From Legionella rowbothamii (GTDB taxonomy: Bacteria; Pseudomonadota; Gammaproteobacteria; Legionellales; Legionellaceae), in assembly GCF_900639985.1 (NCBI RefSeq), contig NZ_CAAAIM010000001.1:930001-994000 (forward strand): a stretch of DNA of 64,000 nt, in the 5' to 3' direction. The notes beneath the pieces were generated by a model. That model worked only from the letters and a program-made list of their open reading frames with translations. It did no database searches and had not been told where the DNA came from. Numbering within the stretch: the stretch's first letter is position 1; each line of letters opens with the position of its first letter. Both the position numbers and the translations under genes were made by a program. Positions 32,060 to 40,195 of the stretch are shown one piece after another.

Positions 32060-32419
32060 TTAAATTCGGTCCAAATCTGTTTTTGTAAGAGCGCTCGTGG
32101 CATTTCCAGTATTTAATGTTGCTTTTGGCTCAATTAACATGACATGCACCTCTTCTTCTGCTACGGGCAAGTGCTCAACCCCTTTCGGAATGATAATAAA
32201 TTCACCTTCTTTTAAAATAACATCATGATCTCTAAATTTTATTAAGAGGTTTCCCTTAATTATAAAAAATAGCTCATCTTCATTATGATGTTTATGCCAT
32301 ACAAACTCACCTTTGAATTTTGCCAGCTTTACGTGAGAATCATTCAGATCACCTACTATCTTTGGTGACCAATATTCATTAAATAAATCAAATTTGTTTT
32401 CTATGTTAACTGTTTGCAC
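32060..32419 (-). CDS. Small single-domain cupin protein
   Basis: This 119-residue protein is of the cupin_2 type. Metal-ligand motif 1 is present as WHKHHNEDELFFIIKG (H-x-H, Glu). Motif 2 is present as PKGVEHLP (His). It could bind a divalent metal. The function of such isolated cupins varies widely, from isomerase to oxygenase to sensor. No neighbour indicates a pathway. The start ATG is preceded by GGAGC about ten bases upstream. Confidence 0.85.
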   Translation of the reverse strand: MQTVNIENKFDLFNEYWSPKIVGDLNDSHVKLAKFKGEFVWHKHHNEDELFFIIKGNLLIKFRDHDVILKEGEFIIIPKGVEHLPVAEEEVHVMLIEPKATLNTGNATSALTKTDLDRI

Positions 32420-32487
32420 AGAAAAAAGCTCCTCTATGATTTCATATCAGGTTAAGGAAAAAATAATGTTTACCCTATACGAACATT

Positions 32488-32703
32488 CTAGCTCGCAGGC
32501 ACTAATAAAGTTGTTTTAGAAATATCCAGTTGTTCAGCTATTTTTTACTGGAATAATACCATTTTTCTAAAGTACTGCAGCAATGGCTGCTTTTTCCCGA
32601 CTACGTTCACGAATTAACTCTCGCATAAGCTTTTAGATCTTTAGAGCGTTCATTTTGAGAGAATGATATATCCTCAAGCATCTGCCAATGCTCATCAACT
32701 ATT
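32488..32703 (-). pseudogene. Decayed fragment with a recombinase-like helix-turn-helix tail
   Basis: On the minus strand, broken frames read DEHWQMLEDISFSQNERSKD, then after a frameshift RELIRERSREKAAIAAVL, then IAEQLDISKTTL and an ending VPAS. The last part resembles the C-terminal helix-turn-helix of serine recombinases or invertases. Internal stops and frameshifts show it is dead. Identification is tentative. Confidence 0.45.
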
Positions 32704-32879
32704 TGAATAGTTTTCTATTGTATTATTCATCTTCAATCCATTTTTAAGAGCTTCATAAAATATTGGGTTTTACCGCATATCATCCCAAACTGGCAATGAG
32801 GCTTGGGCCATATTTTTTATTTAAAAAGGAACCGTACACACAGGGCATTGATTGTGTTCGACAAAATTATCATGAGTAT

Positions 32880-33110
32880 TTATATTTTAAATATGTTGAT
32901 GATATTCCGCTGCGTAAAGCACTATGCGCCCGAGCTTAAAAAGCGGGTAGACTGGCCCAAAAATGCGATGTAAGGCGATGGCATTTAGATGAAACGTATA
33001 TCAAGATAAAAGGCGAATGGAAATATCTCTATCGCGCAATTGATGAGCAACGCAATACCATTGATTTTTATTTGTCCCATTGACGCAAACGGTTTCCTAA
33101 AAAACTAATT
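32880..33110 (+). pseudogene. Remnant of an IS6-family transposase
   Basis: Translated pieces on the plus strand read HYAPELKKR (near 32919-32945), then RRWHLDETYIKIKGEWKYL and YRAIDEQRNTIDFYLSH (near 32975-33080). These match the first DDE aspartate region (LDETYIK) and the following conserved block of IS6 transposases. Stops and a deletion separate the pieces, and no terminal repeats were found. The full gap 32420-33161 has no intact gene. Confidence 0.8.
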
Positions 33111-33161
33111 AGGCGGTGACACTCATTGGAACGAAAAGGTATCTAAGCCAGAGTAAATTAT

Positions 33162-33686
33162 TTAGTCTTCTGATAAAACGACTTGAGTGTTATATTTCGT
33201 TCGATTGAGGCAAAAACTACTTCGAAACTGTTTTATATTAGGTTCGTTGGCAAATACTCTTCTTGCAAAGTCATTATAATCGTTCATATCTTTTACATGA
33301 ATAATGAGTAAATAATCCGTATCGCCTGATACAAAATAGCATTGCATTATTTCGGGTTCCTCAGACATTTTTCGTTCGAAATGAGCCAATAGGTCTTCTC
33401 TTTGCTTTTCTAAGGTAATATTTACAAAGACAATTAATGGCTTGCCCACTTTAAAAGGATCGACTAAAGAAACATCGTTGAGAATAATCCCTTCATCACG
33501 TAAACGCTTTACTCGCCTGAAACAAGGAGGTGCTGAAATCCCAACTTTCTCTGCAAGTGCTTGATTTGTAATCTGATTGTCCGTCTGAAGAATATTGAGA
33601 ATTTTTCTGTCTGTTTTATCTAATAATTCATTTTCACAATTTTTATTGGTCAATTTTAAATGAGTTGAGTTGAGAGTCTTTTTCAT
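33162..33686 (-). CDS. Lrp/AsnC-family transcriptional regulator
   Basis: This 174-residue protein has a helix-turn-helix segment ILNILQTDNQITNQALAEKVGISAPPCFRRVKRL near residues 28-62. A C-terminal AsnC ligand-binding domain follows (GDTDYLLIIHVKD). It has an extra basic N-terminal leader of about 20 residues. It is divergent from the GNAT gene at 33803, with an AT-rich dyad between them, so it probably controls itself and that neighbour. The ligand is likely an amino acid but unknown. Confidence 0.93.
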   Translation of the reverse strand: MKKTLNSTHLKLTNKNCENELLDKTDRKILNILQTDNQITNQALAEKVGISAPPCFRRVKRLRDEGIILNDVSLVDPFKVGKPLIVFVNITLEKQREDLLAHFERKMSEEPEIMQCYFVSGDTDYLLIIHVKDMNDYNDFARRVFANEPNIKQFRSSFCLNRTKYNTQVVLSED

Positions 33687-33688
33687 AT

Positions 33689-33726
33689 ATTACCCATTTT
33701 ATAAAAAAAACATTATAAAAGGTAAT
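33689..33726. promoter_or_regulatory. Dyad in the Lrp/GNAT divergent promoter region
   Basis: ATTACC (33689-33694) and GGTAAT (33721-33726) form the outer arms of an imperfect AT-rich dyad of 38 bases between the divergent Lrp-like and GNAT genes. Lrp-family proteins bind such AT-rich dyads, so this is a candidate operator. That is inference from position and symmetry. Confidence 0.4.
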
Positions 33727-33802
33727 TTTTATAATATAAATAAGAAATTTATTTATTTAAATTTCATGATAGATTATTTTCTCCTAAAACGCGGAGAAAA
33801 TT

Positions 33803-34333
33803 GTGATTACCATAAGATTGGCTAATATTGATGAGGTTATAACTTTAAATGAACTCATTACCCTATCGGCAAGAGAATTAAGCAGAGATATATATTCAGA
33901 GCAAGAAATTGAAGGGGCAATCCAGTACGTATTTGGTGTAGATACTGAATTGGTTAAAGATATGACTTATTTTGTTATTGAAAAAGATGGAGAAATAGCC
34001 GGTTGTGGTGGGTGGAGTAAACGTAAAACGTTATTTGGTGGTAATCAATTTCCAGGTCGAGAAGAGGCTACGTATCTCGAGCCCTCAAAAGAGGCTGCCA
34101 AAATAAGAGCCTTTTTTATTCATCCCAAATTTGCTAGACAGGGTTTAGGAAGTATGCTTCTAAAGCATTGTGAACATGAAGCACTTTTAAATGGATTTAC
34201 TCAATTTGAAATGATGGCCACACTTCCCGGAGTGAAGCTATACACTACCTTGGCTTATAAAGCAGTTTGTGAGGAAGTTATAACGCTTCCTAATAATGTT
34301 TCTTTGAGATTTGTACGTATGATGAAAATTTGA
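33803..34333 (+). CDS. GNAT-family N-acetyltransferase
   Basis: This 176-residue protein starts at GTG with GGAG at 33791. It has GNAT features: a central strand with EIAGCGGWS, then IRAFFIHPKFARQGLGSMLL, in which RQGLGS is the acetyl-CoA pyrophosphate-binding loop, and a C-terminal YTTLAYKAV region. The substrate is unknown. Divergent pairing with an Lrp-like regulator suggests an amino acid or amine substrate. Confidence 0.9.
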   Translation: MITIRLANIDEVITLNELITLSARELSRDIYSEQEIEGAIQYVFGVDTELVKDMTYFVIEKDGEIAGCGGWSKRKTLFGGNQFPGREEATYLEPSKEAAKIRAFFIHPKFARQGLGSMLLKHCEHEALLNGFTQFEMMATLPGVKLYTTLAYKAVCEEVITLPNNVSLRFVRMMKI

Positions 34334-34622
34334 AAGAATGAATACTAGTTGATAACGTCTCAATATTTCGATTAACAGAGCCCCAAATATGACTTTTTTA
34401 ATCCAAAATAACCTCCCAAAAGTCGGATGTCTATAATTTCGAATAGTTCAATTCAAACAATGTAGGCTAGTTAAGATGTAATTTGAGATTTTCAGCGGAT
34501 TGCCATCAATATTAAATCTTTGGGGAATGACGTCCTTTAAAACAGATCATATTCTGCCTTTTTACAAAAATCATAACTTAACTATAATATTTTCGACAGA
34601 ATCGGAGAATTGCTGCAGATAG

Positions 34623-34748
34623 GAAAATGATTGGCATTATCCCCCATCAGCAGAGGTAGAAGTATCATCAGAGGGTCGGGATGTAAAAAAATACGCAGAG
34701 AAAACAACTAACTCACCACAGGATGATCGAAATTTAAATAAATCGTAG
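34623..34748 (+). pseudogene. Possible 3' fragment of a lost gene
   Basis: A frame of about 41 codons without start reads WHYPPSAEVEVSSEGRDV and continues with a polar, Lys/Asp-rich tail to a TAG at 34746-34748. It has the look of a coding 3' end. The upstream frame is closed by a stop at 34620-34622. The rest of the 34334-34840 gap shows no gene. Confidence 0.25.
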
Positions 34749-34840
34749 AAATATAAGCATGTCTTGGCAACTTTTATGCTATTATGATTTTTTTAAGTGC
34801 TCGTTTTTAGATGAATCTCACTATTTAGAAGAGGTAACGA

Positions 34841-35182
34841 ATGAAAAAAAATATGCTTGGTATGACGTTCCTTATTTTATCTTGTTCGACATTTGCCAGT
34901 GGAGTTCATATAGAAAAATTAAGTGCAAGAGGAGAAAAAAATATTTCTTTTCGCACAATCATCAACCCCTTTGGAGGCGCCCTTTCAGAAGCGCGGTCTA
35001 TTGCAAAGAAAAAATTAATTCAGAAGTGTGCAGCACAGTTTAATGGAAGAATTATTGGAAAGATTGAGTATAAAACAATAAGATTTGATGAAGGTATTAT
35101 GGCGGCGCGAGTAAAGGCTGACGGGAATTGTGAATATGGAAAGCACTCTAAATCAGCTACCTTAAAGCAGAACAAAAAGTAA
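34841..35182 (+). CDS. Small exported hypothetical protein
   Basis: This 113-residue protein has a signal peptide ending at about residue 19 (MLGMTFLILSCSTFAS). The mature part is basic, with two cysteines (KKKLIQKCAAQF and ADGNCEYG) that may pair. The ATG has AGAGG about seven bases upstream. An overlapping frame starting at 34759 is less plausible because it lacks a signal peptide and a ribosome site. It is predicted to be periplasmic. I recognise no family. Confidence 0.72.
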   Translation: MKKNMLGMTFLILSCSTFASGVHIEKLSARGEKNISFRTIINPFGGALSEARSIAKKKLIQKCAAQFNGRIIGKIEYKTIRFDEGIMAARVKADGNCEYGKHSKSATLKQNKK

Positions 35183-35845
35183 AAAAGAAATCAGAGTGCG
35201 CATGGAAAAATGAGTTTAATGTCCCAAAAAATTCTTAATAGATTATTCTTGAGGTCTTTATGACCTAAAGCTAAAAGATGAAACTTGTCAAAAAACTTTT
35301 AAATAACTGATTAAGATCTAATCTTATTGATTTGAAGCATTGACTTGCTAATATTCAAAAAAACACATTTATAATTTAATGAAAAAATATAGGGAGCAAC
35401 CTAATTTTCTAGGTTCTTTGATTAAAGCCGTGTAATTGTTAAATCCCAACATCACTATCTGAACACTCAATTTATACACAGAATGAGTTCATTAACTCAA
35501 GTATTACAAATAAATACGTACTCTCATTATTGGCACGAGTTTTTGAACCAATTTAGTTTAAAAAACAAATGTTTACCTCTCTTTTATTTACATTCCACAA
35601 ACCTATCGTTTTATGGAATAAACAATACGGTCTATAATCCATACAAATATCATAATATAAAAAACAAACTAAAAATTGGTAGGGACATTCAATTTATTTT
35701 CTAGATTTGATAAAGAGTAGATGTAGCGACTGAGGGCAAAATGAAAAGCAGACTCTAATTAAGCAGTTATTACTATTGGATATTGTTTCAAACGCTTAAA
35801 TACTTGAAAGCATCACTAATTTTACTGTCATTTGAAGGGATAACC

Positions 35846-36295
35846 ATGCCAATGCCACATCAACGATATCTTGAAGAAGCTATAAAAGAAGCACGACAAA
35901 GTCTTGCTCAGGGAGGGATACCCATTGGTGCTATACTTGTTTATCAAGACAGGATCATTGGGCGCGGACATAATCAACGAGTTCAAAAAGGAAGCACCAT
36001 ATTACATGGTGAAATGGATGCAATAGAGAATGCGGGTAGACAGCAAGCTAAAGTTTATGAGCAATCTATTTTATATACCACTCTTTCTCCTTGCATCATG
36101 TGCAGCGGAGCCATCCTTCTTTATAAAATTCCTTATGTTGTGATTGGAGAAAATCAAACCTTTATGGGTGAAGAATCGCTATTATCATCACGTGGTGTCA
36201 AACTTGAGGTCTTACAAAATAAAGAATGTATCACCATGATGAGACACTTCATTGCTCAAAATAGAAAGTTATGGAGTGAGGATATAGGCGATTAA
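35846..36295 (+). CDS. Fungal-type cytosine deaminase (FCY1-like), zinc-dependent
   Basis: The ATG at 35846 has AAGGG about nine bases upstream. The longer frame from 35783 adds 21 unsupported residues. The 149-residue protein has zinc-deaminase motifs HGE (His54, Glu56) and SPCIMC (Cys83, Cys86). It follows the yeast cytosine deaminase closely: GRGHNQRVQKGSTILHGE, then LYTTLSPC, then VVIGEN, and a C-terminal SEDIGD. It should deaminate cytosine to uracil in pyrimidine salvage. Bacterial CodA is an unrelated amidohydrolase, so this family is unusual for a gammaproteobacterium. Neighbours are unrelated. Other nucleobase or guanine-type activity is possible, but the HGE and tail match favour cytosine. 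Confidence 0.85.
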   Translation: MPMPHQRYLEEAIKEARQSLAQGGIPIGAILVYQDRIIGRGHNQRVQKGSTILHGEMDAIENAGRQQAKVYEQSILYTTLSPCIMCSGAILLYKIPYVVIGENQTFMGEESLLSSRGVKLEVLQNKECITMMRHFIAQNRKLWSEDIGD

Positions 36296-36434
36296 TTTAG
36301 CTTCTTATAGGCTTTATTTTAGGGTTCAACAAACCATCCATCTCTGTCCTACTACAGAAAATGTCAGAGCTACTGTTAAAGTTATAATTAAAAGTAACTT
36401 TATTTTTCTTAAATTTTTTGAAAATGCTTACTAA

Positions 36435-36578
36435 CTGCAAGTGTCCAGCTATCAATTAGGTCATGCCTTAACAATAAAAACAGAAGAACAATATATCGAG
36501 ATTATTTAGGGCTATTTTAGAGATATCCAACACATTCACACTGAATTATTAATAACTGAACTAGATATCCGCAGTTAA
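36435..36578 (+). pseudogene. Decayed gene fragment, unknown family
   Basis: One frame reads SYQLGHALTIKTEEQYIEII, an in-frame TAG, then GYFRDIQHIHTELLITELDI and a stop. Coherent protein-like text across a single internal stop suggests a recently broken gene. A second protein-like stretch (about 39 codons, beginning MHKRSNNVAIPRQ) follows to about 36715. No family is assigned. Nothing else is seen in the 36296-36771 gap. Confidence 0.35.
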
Positions 36579-36771
36579 TTGAATTTGAAATGCATAAGCG
36601 CTCAAACAACGTAGCTATTCCTCGTCAAGATTGCCCCCGCAAAGGGAAAGCGCATTCAATTCAATTTTTGCCGCGAGAAGGTTTATTTGGGATAGTATTA
36701 CTAGGGTGGTAGTGTTTAAATAAGTATTAGCTTTCTAAAATTGTTATAATTTGATTTCAGGAAATTAGGAT

Positions 36772-37041
36772 ATGTATAAATTTCTAGATTTTTTTAAAGA
36801 CAGTAAAGGTCAGATTGTTATATTCCAAACACCTAATTTGCCGCTCATTTGCTGGCTGCTACTTACACTATTCAATTTGCTGTGGAGCAATAATCAGCCC
36901 AAAATCCATAATTTTTTTAACTTACTCAGTTTTGGATTTATCTTTACATGGTCATGGCTAGAGATAACAAGCGGTGTGAACTATTTTCGCAAAGCACTTG
37001 GTCTGCTAGTCATTATTATGGCAGTTGTTTTTAAAAGTTAG
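36772..37041 (+). CDS. Small inner-membrane hypothetical protein
   Basis: This 89-residue protein has two to three hydrophobic segments (near residues 23-40, 48-62 and 73-88). The motif EITSGVNYFRKALG between the last two segments looks like a conserved small-membrane-protein family. The ATG has TTAGGA about five bases upstream. Function unknown. It is the last accessory gene before the 6S RNA gene. Confidence 0.7.
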   Translation: MYKFLDFFKDSKGQIVIFQTPNLPLICWLLLTLFNLLWSNNQPKIHNFFNLLSFGFIFTWSWLEITSGVNYFRKALGLLVIIMAVVFKS

Positions 37042-37169
37042 TCATAAAAGTCTTCATGAATCGCGCATTAACCGGGTGCAAAACCTTGCGCATTAGCATG
37101 TGCACGTATTACCTGGAATGATTGTAAAAAATTAAGATAGAGATTGGCTGATTAAAAATAGTTATAAAT

Positions 37170-37198
37170 TTATTATTATCCAATTCAAGTGCTATACT
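37170..37198 (+). promoter_or_regulatory. Sigma-70 promoter of the 6S RNA gene
   Basis: The -10 box TATACT lies at 37193-37198, preceded by TGC, which makes an extended -10. A weak -35 TTATTA lies at 37170-37175 with a 17-base spacer. The predicted start, 7-9 bases later, coincides with the 5' strand of the 6S closing stem. Confidence 0.65.
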
Positions 37199-37204
37199 TA
37201 CTTT

Positions 37205-37357
37205 AACCAGCAGGGTAAGATGTTTGAACCGATAAGCTTTCTATGGAGAGCGTTCTGTTGTCAGCGTTGTGCTATATCACGTTAATCGTGGGAAGCCTGA
37301 ACTGACACGTTTGTTCCCCACCTTAACCCCAGGGTTCAAAGTCTTGTTCTGCTGGAT
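37205..37357 (+). ncRNA. ssrS: 6S RNA
   Basis: 6S RNA mimics an open promoter and sequesters sigma-70 RNA polymerase. The 5' end CCAGCAG (37207-37213) pairs with CTGCTGG (37349-37355). An inner TTTGAACC near 37222-37230 pairs with GGGTTCAAA (37332-37340), leaving a large central bubble. The 3' half contains GGGAAGCCTGAACTG and ACCTTAACCCCAGGGTTCAA, which closely resemble the E. coli segment with GAGAAGCCTTAAAACTG and CCTTGAACCAAGGGTTCAA. Length is about 150 nt. It is preceded by its own promoter. A 65-codon frame starting inside it (37269) is not a gene. Confidence 0.88.
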
Positions 37358-37642
37358 TCATTTATTACCTCCTTTGTCTACTAAGTCGATTGTAATACTC
37401 CGATGTCCATTTGTTCTGATTAATAGACTTCCTTTCCCACCGTTTTTGGCTTTCCATTATTATTAAAAAATAATGAGCTTTAGCTAATGTAATATTGCCG
37501 ATTTCAAAACCTTATAAATTGGATAAATTGAGCTCTGTAGATGAGCCCAACCTAAAAGTCCTTATAAAACTGCCACGGTTTTGCAACGACGACTCGTTAT
37601 GTTAGAATGAAAACTAAACAAAAAGGAATCAGATAGTAGCCT

Positions 37643-38605
37643 ATGAATTTTTGCACACTTGGACTTGCTGTCATCGAAACTGAAGCACAAGCTGTCTTTG
37701 AACTAACCCAACGTATTGATGAGCGATTTGCCAAAGCCTGTGAATTACTGCTTGCCTGCAAAGGGCGAATTGTTGTTACAGGAATGGGAAAGTCAGGGCA
37801 TATTGCCAATAAAATTGCCGCAACATTGGCAAGTACAGGTAGCCCTTCTTTTTTTATGCACCCAGGTGAAGCCAGTCATGGAGACTTAGGAATGATCACC
37901 CGCCAAGATGCGGTGATTGCTATTTCTAACTCAGGTAATACCGCCGAGCTCGTAACCCTGCTTCCCTTATTAAAACGTATGGAGATACCCTTAATTACTC
38001 TAACGGGTAATAGCGAATCGATTCTCGCCCGTACTGCAGATGTAAATTTGGATGTGAGCATTAAACAAGAAGCCTGCCCTTTAGGTCTCGCACCAACTAC
38101 AAGCACCACGGTTGCTTTAGTTATGGGGGATGCCTTAGCTATTTCTCTATTACAGGCCCGTGGGTTTAGTGAAGAAGATTTTGCTTTATCACATCCAGGA
38201 GGCTCTTTAGGTAAGCGTCTATTACTACGCATTGATGATATTGCTCATCAAGGTCATGAATTGCCCTTAATTAGCGAACATGCGACAGTCAGCGAAGCAC
38301 TCATTGAAGTCACGAATAAAAAACTCGGGATGACTTGTGTTACAGATTCTAAAGGTTATCTCGTTGGTGTCTATACCGATGGTGACATTCGCCGCACCTT
38401 AACCCGACAATGTGATATAAATACTACTCCACTTAAAGACGTAATGACGCGAAACGCACGTACTATTCGTCCGGGAGTTCTTGCGGCAGAAGCGCTAGCC
38501 GTAATGCAAAAGCATAGCATTACGTCATTAGTTGTAGCGGATGAACATAACCGCCCTGTTGCAGTCGTTCACCTTCATGATTTGTTAAAAGCAGGTGTTG
38601 TTTAA
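37643..38605 (+). CDS. kdsD: Arabinose-5-phosphate isomerase
   Basis: KdsD converts ribulose-5-phosphate to arabinose-5-phosphate, the first step to Kdo for lipopolysaccharide. The 320-residue protein has an N-terminal SIS domain (GMGKSGHIANKIAATLASTG, then HPGEASHGDLG) and two C-terminal CBS domains. It is the first gene of a tightly packed cluster and its stop abuts kdsC. Confidence 0.97.
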   Translation: MNFCTLGLAVIETEAQAVFELTQRIDERFAKACELLLACKGRIVVTGMGKSGHIANKIAATLASTGSPSFFMHPGEASHGDLGMITRQDAVIAISNSGNTAELVTLLPLLKRMEIPLITLTGNSESILARTADVNLDVSIKQEACPLGLAPTTSTTVALVMGDALAISLLQARGFSEEDFALSHPGGSLGKRLLLRIDDIAHQGHELPLISEHATVSEALIEVTNKKLGMTCVTDSKGYLVGVYTDGDIRRTLTRQCDINTTPLKDVMTRNARTIRPGVLAAEALAVMQKHSITSLVVADEHNRPVAVVHLHDLLKAGVV

Positions 38606-39130
38606 ATGAATAAATTAATCGAAAGAGCACAAAAAATTAAATGCCTGATTTGCGATATGGATGGTGTGCTCACTGATGGCCTCTTATATATTGATAATCA
38701 TTTTAATGAGCTTAAGACCTTCCACATTCATGATGGCGTAGGTTTAAAATTACTTATGGCAGTAGGAATTGAAGTTGCCGTAATTACTGGTTCCCGTAAT
38801 GCGGTCGTAGATCACCGCATGCAACAATTAGGCATCAAGCATTACTACAAAGATCAGTTAAATAAGCAAGACACTTATGAACAATTGAAGAAAACATTAA
38901 ATCTTGAAGACGAACAATTTGCTTATATTGGCGATGATCTTCCGGATGTGCCGCTAATAAAAAAAGTAGGTTTAGGCGTCGCTGTAGCGAATGCCCTACC
39001 GGCAGTTAAAGAAATAGCCGTTTGGCAAACTGAACATTCTGGAGGTCGTGGAGCTGTCCGTGAATTATGCGACCTTATTCTCAACGCGCAAAACAAAGTG
39101 GATTTGGCGATAGAAGGATATCTAAAATAA
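38606..39130 (+). CDS. kdsC: 3-deoxy-D-manno-octulosonate 8-phosphate phosphatase
   Basis: KdsC removes phosphate from Kdo-8-phosphate to give Kdo. The 174-residue protein is a C0-type HAD phosphatase with CDMDGVLTDG near residue 12. It also has the ITGSRN motif and the GDDLPDVPL motif. No cap domain is present, as expected for this tetrameric enzyme. The start follows kdsD directly. The stop overlaps the lptC start (TAATG). Confidence 0.97.
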   Translation: MNKLIERAQKIKCLICDMDGVLTDGLLYIDNHFNELKTFHIHDGVGLKLLMAVGIEVAVITGSRNAVVDHRMQQLGIKHYYKDQLNKQDTYEQLKKTLNLEDEQFAYIGDDLPDVPLIKKVGLGVAVANALPAVKEIAVWQTEHSGGRGAVRELCDLILNAQNKVDLAIEGYLK

Positions 39131-39702
39131 TGAATGCAGCAAAACAAGGTCTTTGGCTTTTCCTCATGCTCGTTGCCCTAGCAGGTTCCGGCTGGTATTA
39201 CAGTCATTCCTCAAACATCCTGCGCTTGGACAGTGAAACTTTAGCCAACTCCGTTGACACCACCATTTCTCGTGTGAAAGTACGCCAATTTGATGAAAAA
39301 GGCTCGCTAACAACTCTTCTAGCAACGCCTAAGATGCGACACGTTCAAAAAGGTGATGTATATTTTTTCCAAAAACCGCATATTTTAGTAAGCCAAGAAC
39401 AGCAGCCGCCTTGGGATATCCGCTCAAATCATGCTAAATCTTTTGAAGGTGGTCAGCGAATCGTTTTTATCGGTGATGTCATTGTCCATCAAACCCAGGG
39501 GGATAATGTTCAAGGGAGTACCTTAAAAACTGAAGAGGTAACTTATTATCCTAATGAGAAAAAAGCATCTACCGATCTGCTTGTAACCTATGAGCAACCA
39601 GGTAATATTATTCAGTCCAAAGGAATGAATGCGTACCTGGATGAAAAAAGAGTAGAATTACTTCATCAAGCACGAGGAAGCTATGCTCCAGCAAATGGTT
39701 AA
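39130..39702 (+). CDS. lptC: LPS export protein LptC
   Basis: LptC is the bitopic inner-membrane protein that links the LptB2FG transporter to the periplasmic LptA bridge. The ATG at 39130 in the TAATG junction opens MNAAKQGLWLFLM. A reading from 39067 would run inside kdsC and is rejected. The 190-residue protein has one N-terminal membrane anchor and a beta-jellyroll region with TLLATPKMRHV. The 3' end overlaps lptA by 20 bases. Confidence 0.94.
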   Translation: MNAAKQGLWLFLMLVALAGSGWYYSHSSNILRLDSETLANSVDTTISRVKVRQFDEKGSLTTLLATPKMRHVQKGDVYFFQKPHILVSQEQQPPWDIRSNHAKSFEGGQRIVFIGDVIVHQTQGDNVQGSTLKTEEVTYYPNEKKASTDLLVTYEQPGNIIQSKGMNAYLDEKRVELLHQARGSYAPANG

Positions 39703-40195
39703 AGGTATTTTGTATAGTGCGGTATGCGTTTTGGCATGCCCCAGTTATGCCCTGCCCACCGATAAAGAACAAGTAATGCACGTGCAGGCGGATTCAGCAG
39801 ATTTGAACCAACAAAATCATAAAGGCGTTTATATTGGTAATGTGGAATTAATACAAGGCACGACCAATTTACAGGCCGCAAAGGCTATTACTAAAGGGAA
39901 TGAGAAAAACCAGCTGGTTTTAGCAATCGCCAAGGGTAGTGATGGCAAACAAGCACATTATTGGACCACCACCGATCCTAAGAAGCCTCCCATGCATGCC
40001 TATGCCGACACAATACGTTACTACCCCTTAACTCACATTATTGAGCTCATTGGAAATGCGCGGGTAGAACAAGGAAATGATTCATTTTCAGCAGCTAAAA
40101 TACGCTATGACACCATCAAGCAGCATGTCCTGTCTAATGGTGATAAAAAACAAAGAATAACTATAATTTATCATCCTGAAAAGAAATCGCTATGA
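39683..40195 (+). CDS. lptA: LPS export periplasmic bridge protein LptA
   Basis: LptA forms the periplasmic bridge carrying LPS from LptC to LptD. The 170-residue protein has a signal peptide ending near ALP at about residue 25. The OstA/LptA domain includes [23 protein letters not shown] and later [13 protein letters not shown]. It overlaps lptC by 20 bases and lptB by four, implying coupled translation. Confidence 0.95.
   Translation: MLQQMVKGILYSAVCVLACPSYALPTDKEQVMHVQADSADLNQQNHKGVYIGNVELIQGTTNLQAAKAITKGNEKNQLVLAIAKGSDGKQAHYWTTTDPKKPPMHAYADTIRYYPLTHIIELIGNARVEQGNDSFSAAKIRYDTIKQHVLSNGDKKQRITIIYHPEKKSL

Noticed and set aside
34759-35043. Frame of 94 codons overlapping the small exported protein
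   Set aside because: It conflicts with 34841-35182, which has a signal peptide and a better ribosome site.
35340-35375. Promoter-like TTGACT and TATAAT pair in the 35183-35845 gap
   Set aside because: The spacing is about 24 bases, too long for a sigma-70 promoter.
35483-35704. Plus-strand frame of 73 codons
   Set aside because: Low-complexity Asn/Tyr/Phe/Lys-rich text typical of translated AT-rich DNA, and no clear ribosome site. The whole 35183-35845 gap shows nothing convincing.
37269-37466. Frame of 65 codons inside and after the 6S RNA gene
   Set aside because: It is explained by the structured RNA, and the start falls in the RNA interior without a ribosome site.
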